A stretch of DNA of 64,000 bases from JACCZH01 sp963729445 (GTDB taxonomy: Bacteria; Chloroflexota; Chloroflexia; Thermomicrobiales; CFX8), in contig CAVSNU010000002.1 of the NCBI GenBank assembly GCA_963729445.1, forward strand, positions 992,001 to 1,056,000, in the 5' to 3' direction. A model generated the notes under the pieces. The model saw only the letters and a program-made list of their open reading frames with translations, was not told the origin of the DNA and searched no databases. The translations under genes and the position numbers were made by a program. Shown here one piece after another: positions 63,429 to 64,000 of the stretch. Every line of letters begins with the position of its first letter. The stretch's first letter is position 1.

Positions 63429-64000
63429 CTCTCATGCTCCGTTTCGTCCTCCATGGACGTCGGCGCCCGTCAGCCTCGCTCGCAGCAAGCGTGAGCGCTG
63501 CATTGATGAGGCCGACGTGCGTGAACGCCTGCGGGAAGTTGCCCAAAGCCGCGCCCGTCTCCGGATCGATCTCCTCGGCAAACAGCCCCACATCGTTTCC
63601 GAATGGAAGGAGCTGCTCGAACGCGCGCGTGGCCGCCCGCGACATCGCCGCCTCGCGCCTGACACTCCACCGCCCAGAAGCTGCAGATGCCGAATGCACC
63701 CTCTCCGGCCGGCAGCCCGTCGTCCGTTTCCTGCGTATAGCGATAGACCAGGCTGTCGTGAGCGAGTCGCTCGTGGATGCGGGCGCACGTGGAACGCATG
63801 CGGGGGTGTGTCGCGTCGATATAGCTATAGAGGGGTAGCGTCAGCAGGCTGGCATCCAGATCATCTCCGTCGAACACGCGCGTGTAGCTCCCCAGCGCCT
63901 CGTTGTAGCCGTGCGTCTCGATCGCTGCGCGGATCTCATCACGATCATGACGAAAGAGCGCGATTGAGTCGTCCGATACAGCCAGTTCGCACGCCTCGTG
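63415..64000 (-). CDS. Glycoside hydrolase family 15 protein, C-terminal part (one frameshift, cut by window edge)
   Basis: Reading from base 64000 down, the sequence contains IRAAIETHGYNEALGSYTRV, FDGDDLDASLLTLPLYSYID, THPRMRSTCARIHERLA, EGAFGICSFWAVE, then after a frame change near 63665 EQLLPFGNDVGLFAEEIDP, TGAALGNFPQAFTHVGLINA. This is the catalytic-domain end of the GH15 family (glucoamylase, or trehalase of the same fold), with EEIDP and NFPQAFTHVGLI typical. The N-terminal part lies outside the window. The frame change breaks a conserved region and is probably an error. Confidence 0.85.

Overview
The window is a 64 kb piece of a GC-rich bacterial chromosome. Its gene types point to the Chloroflexota, probably a Thermomicrobia/Sphaerobacter-like lineage: tandem giant BTAD/NB-ARC/TPR/LuxR regulators, PxKF- and PKD-bearing exported proteins, an F420-type oxidoreductase, a DUF1931 histone-like protein and many dispersed palindromic intergenic repeats. 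This placement is inferred from gene content only. No rRNA, tRNA, CRISPR array, transposase or phage structural gene was found.

Layout. 0-3.2 kb: a DUF5615/DUF433 toxin-antitoxin pair between an intact gamma-glutamyltransferase gene and a second, displaced copy of that gene's 3' end. 3.4-17.3 kb: PAS-GAF histidine kinase, an unusual ThiF-cyclic-nucleotide-binding fusion, Lon protease, DUF2085, MoaC, two PAP2 phosphatases (one fused to a kinase-like domain), an FAD oxidoreductase/deazaflavin oxidoreductase pair and a small uncharacterised gene pair. 17.4-25 kb: MFS transporter, a thioredoxin-fold protein without a CxxC, and a peptide ABC transporter (binding protein and two permeases, no ATPase) followed by a RES/Xre toxin-antitoxin pair and a displaced copy of the permease 3' end. 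25-27 kb: a lower-GC DUF3800 plus PD-(D/E)XK nuclease pair. 27.3-34 kb: pyruvate/2-oxoacid dehydrogenase E1alpha-E1beta-E2, then DinB, VOC and 2-hydroxyacid dehydrogenase genes and a displaced copy of the E2 3' end. 34-36 kb: an AbiTii-like gene interrupted by a stop and an unknown gene. 36.8-52 kb: two paralogous ~1,130-residue regulators followed by two large exported proteins that share a bipartite promoter motif, with two tiny ORFs between them. 52-64 kb: mostly metabolic and stress genes (ring-cleaving dioxygenase, hydroxyacid-oxoacid transhydrogenase, RpiB, GMC oxidoreductase, rhodanese-CBS protein with an in-frame UGA, SHOCT, DUF1931, alpha/beta hydrolase, DUF2231, GH15), a PEP synthase 3' fragment and two clusters of palindromic repeats.

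Two themes stand out. First, three accessory gene blocks each lie between an intact host gene and a diverged second copy of that gene's last ~110-140 bp. This looks like small islets that join chromosomes at the 3' ends of protein genes, although decay of tandem duplicates would look similar. Second, about 14 frameshifts break otherwise intact conserved genes (lon, PAP2-kinase, dppC, E1beta, E2, transhydrogenase, rpiB, GH15). In nearly every gene where I could check the length, exactly one base too many per break explains it, which suggests sequence or assembly error rather than real decay. Frame-corrected spans are given for these genes.
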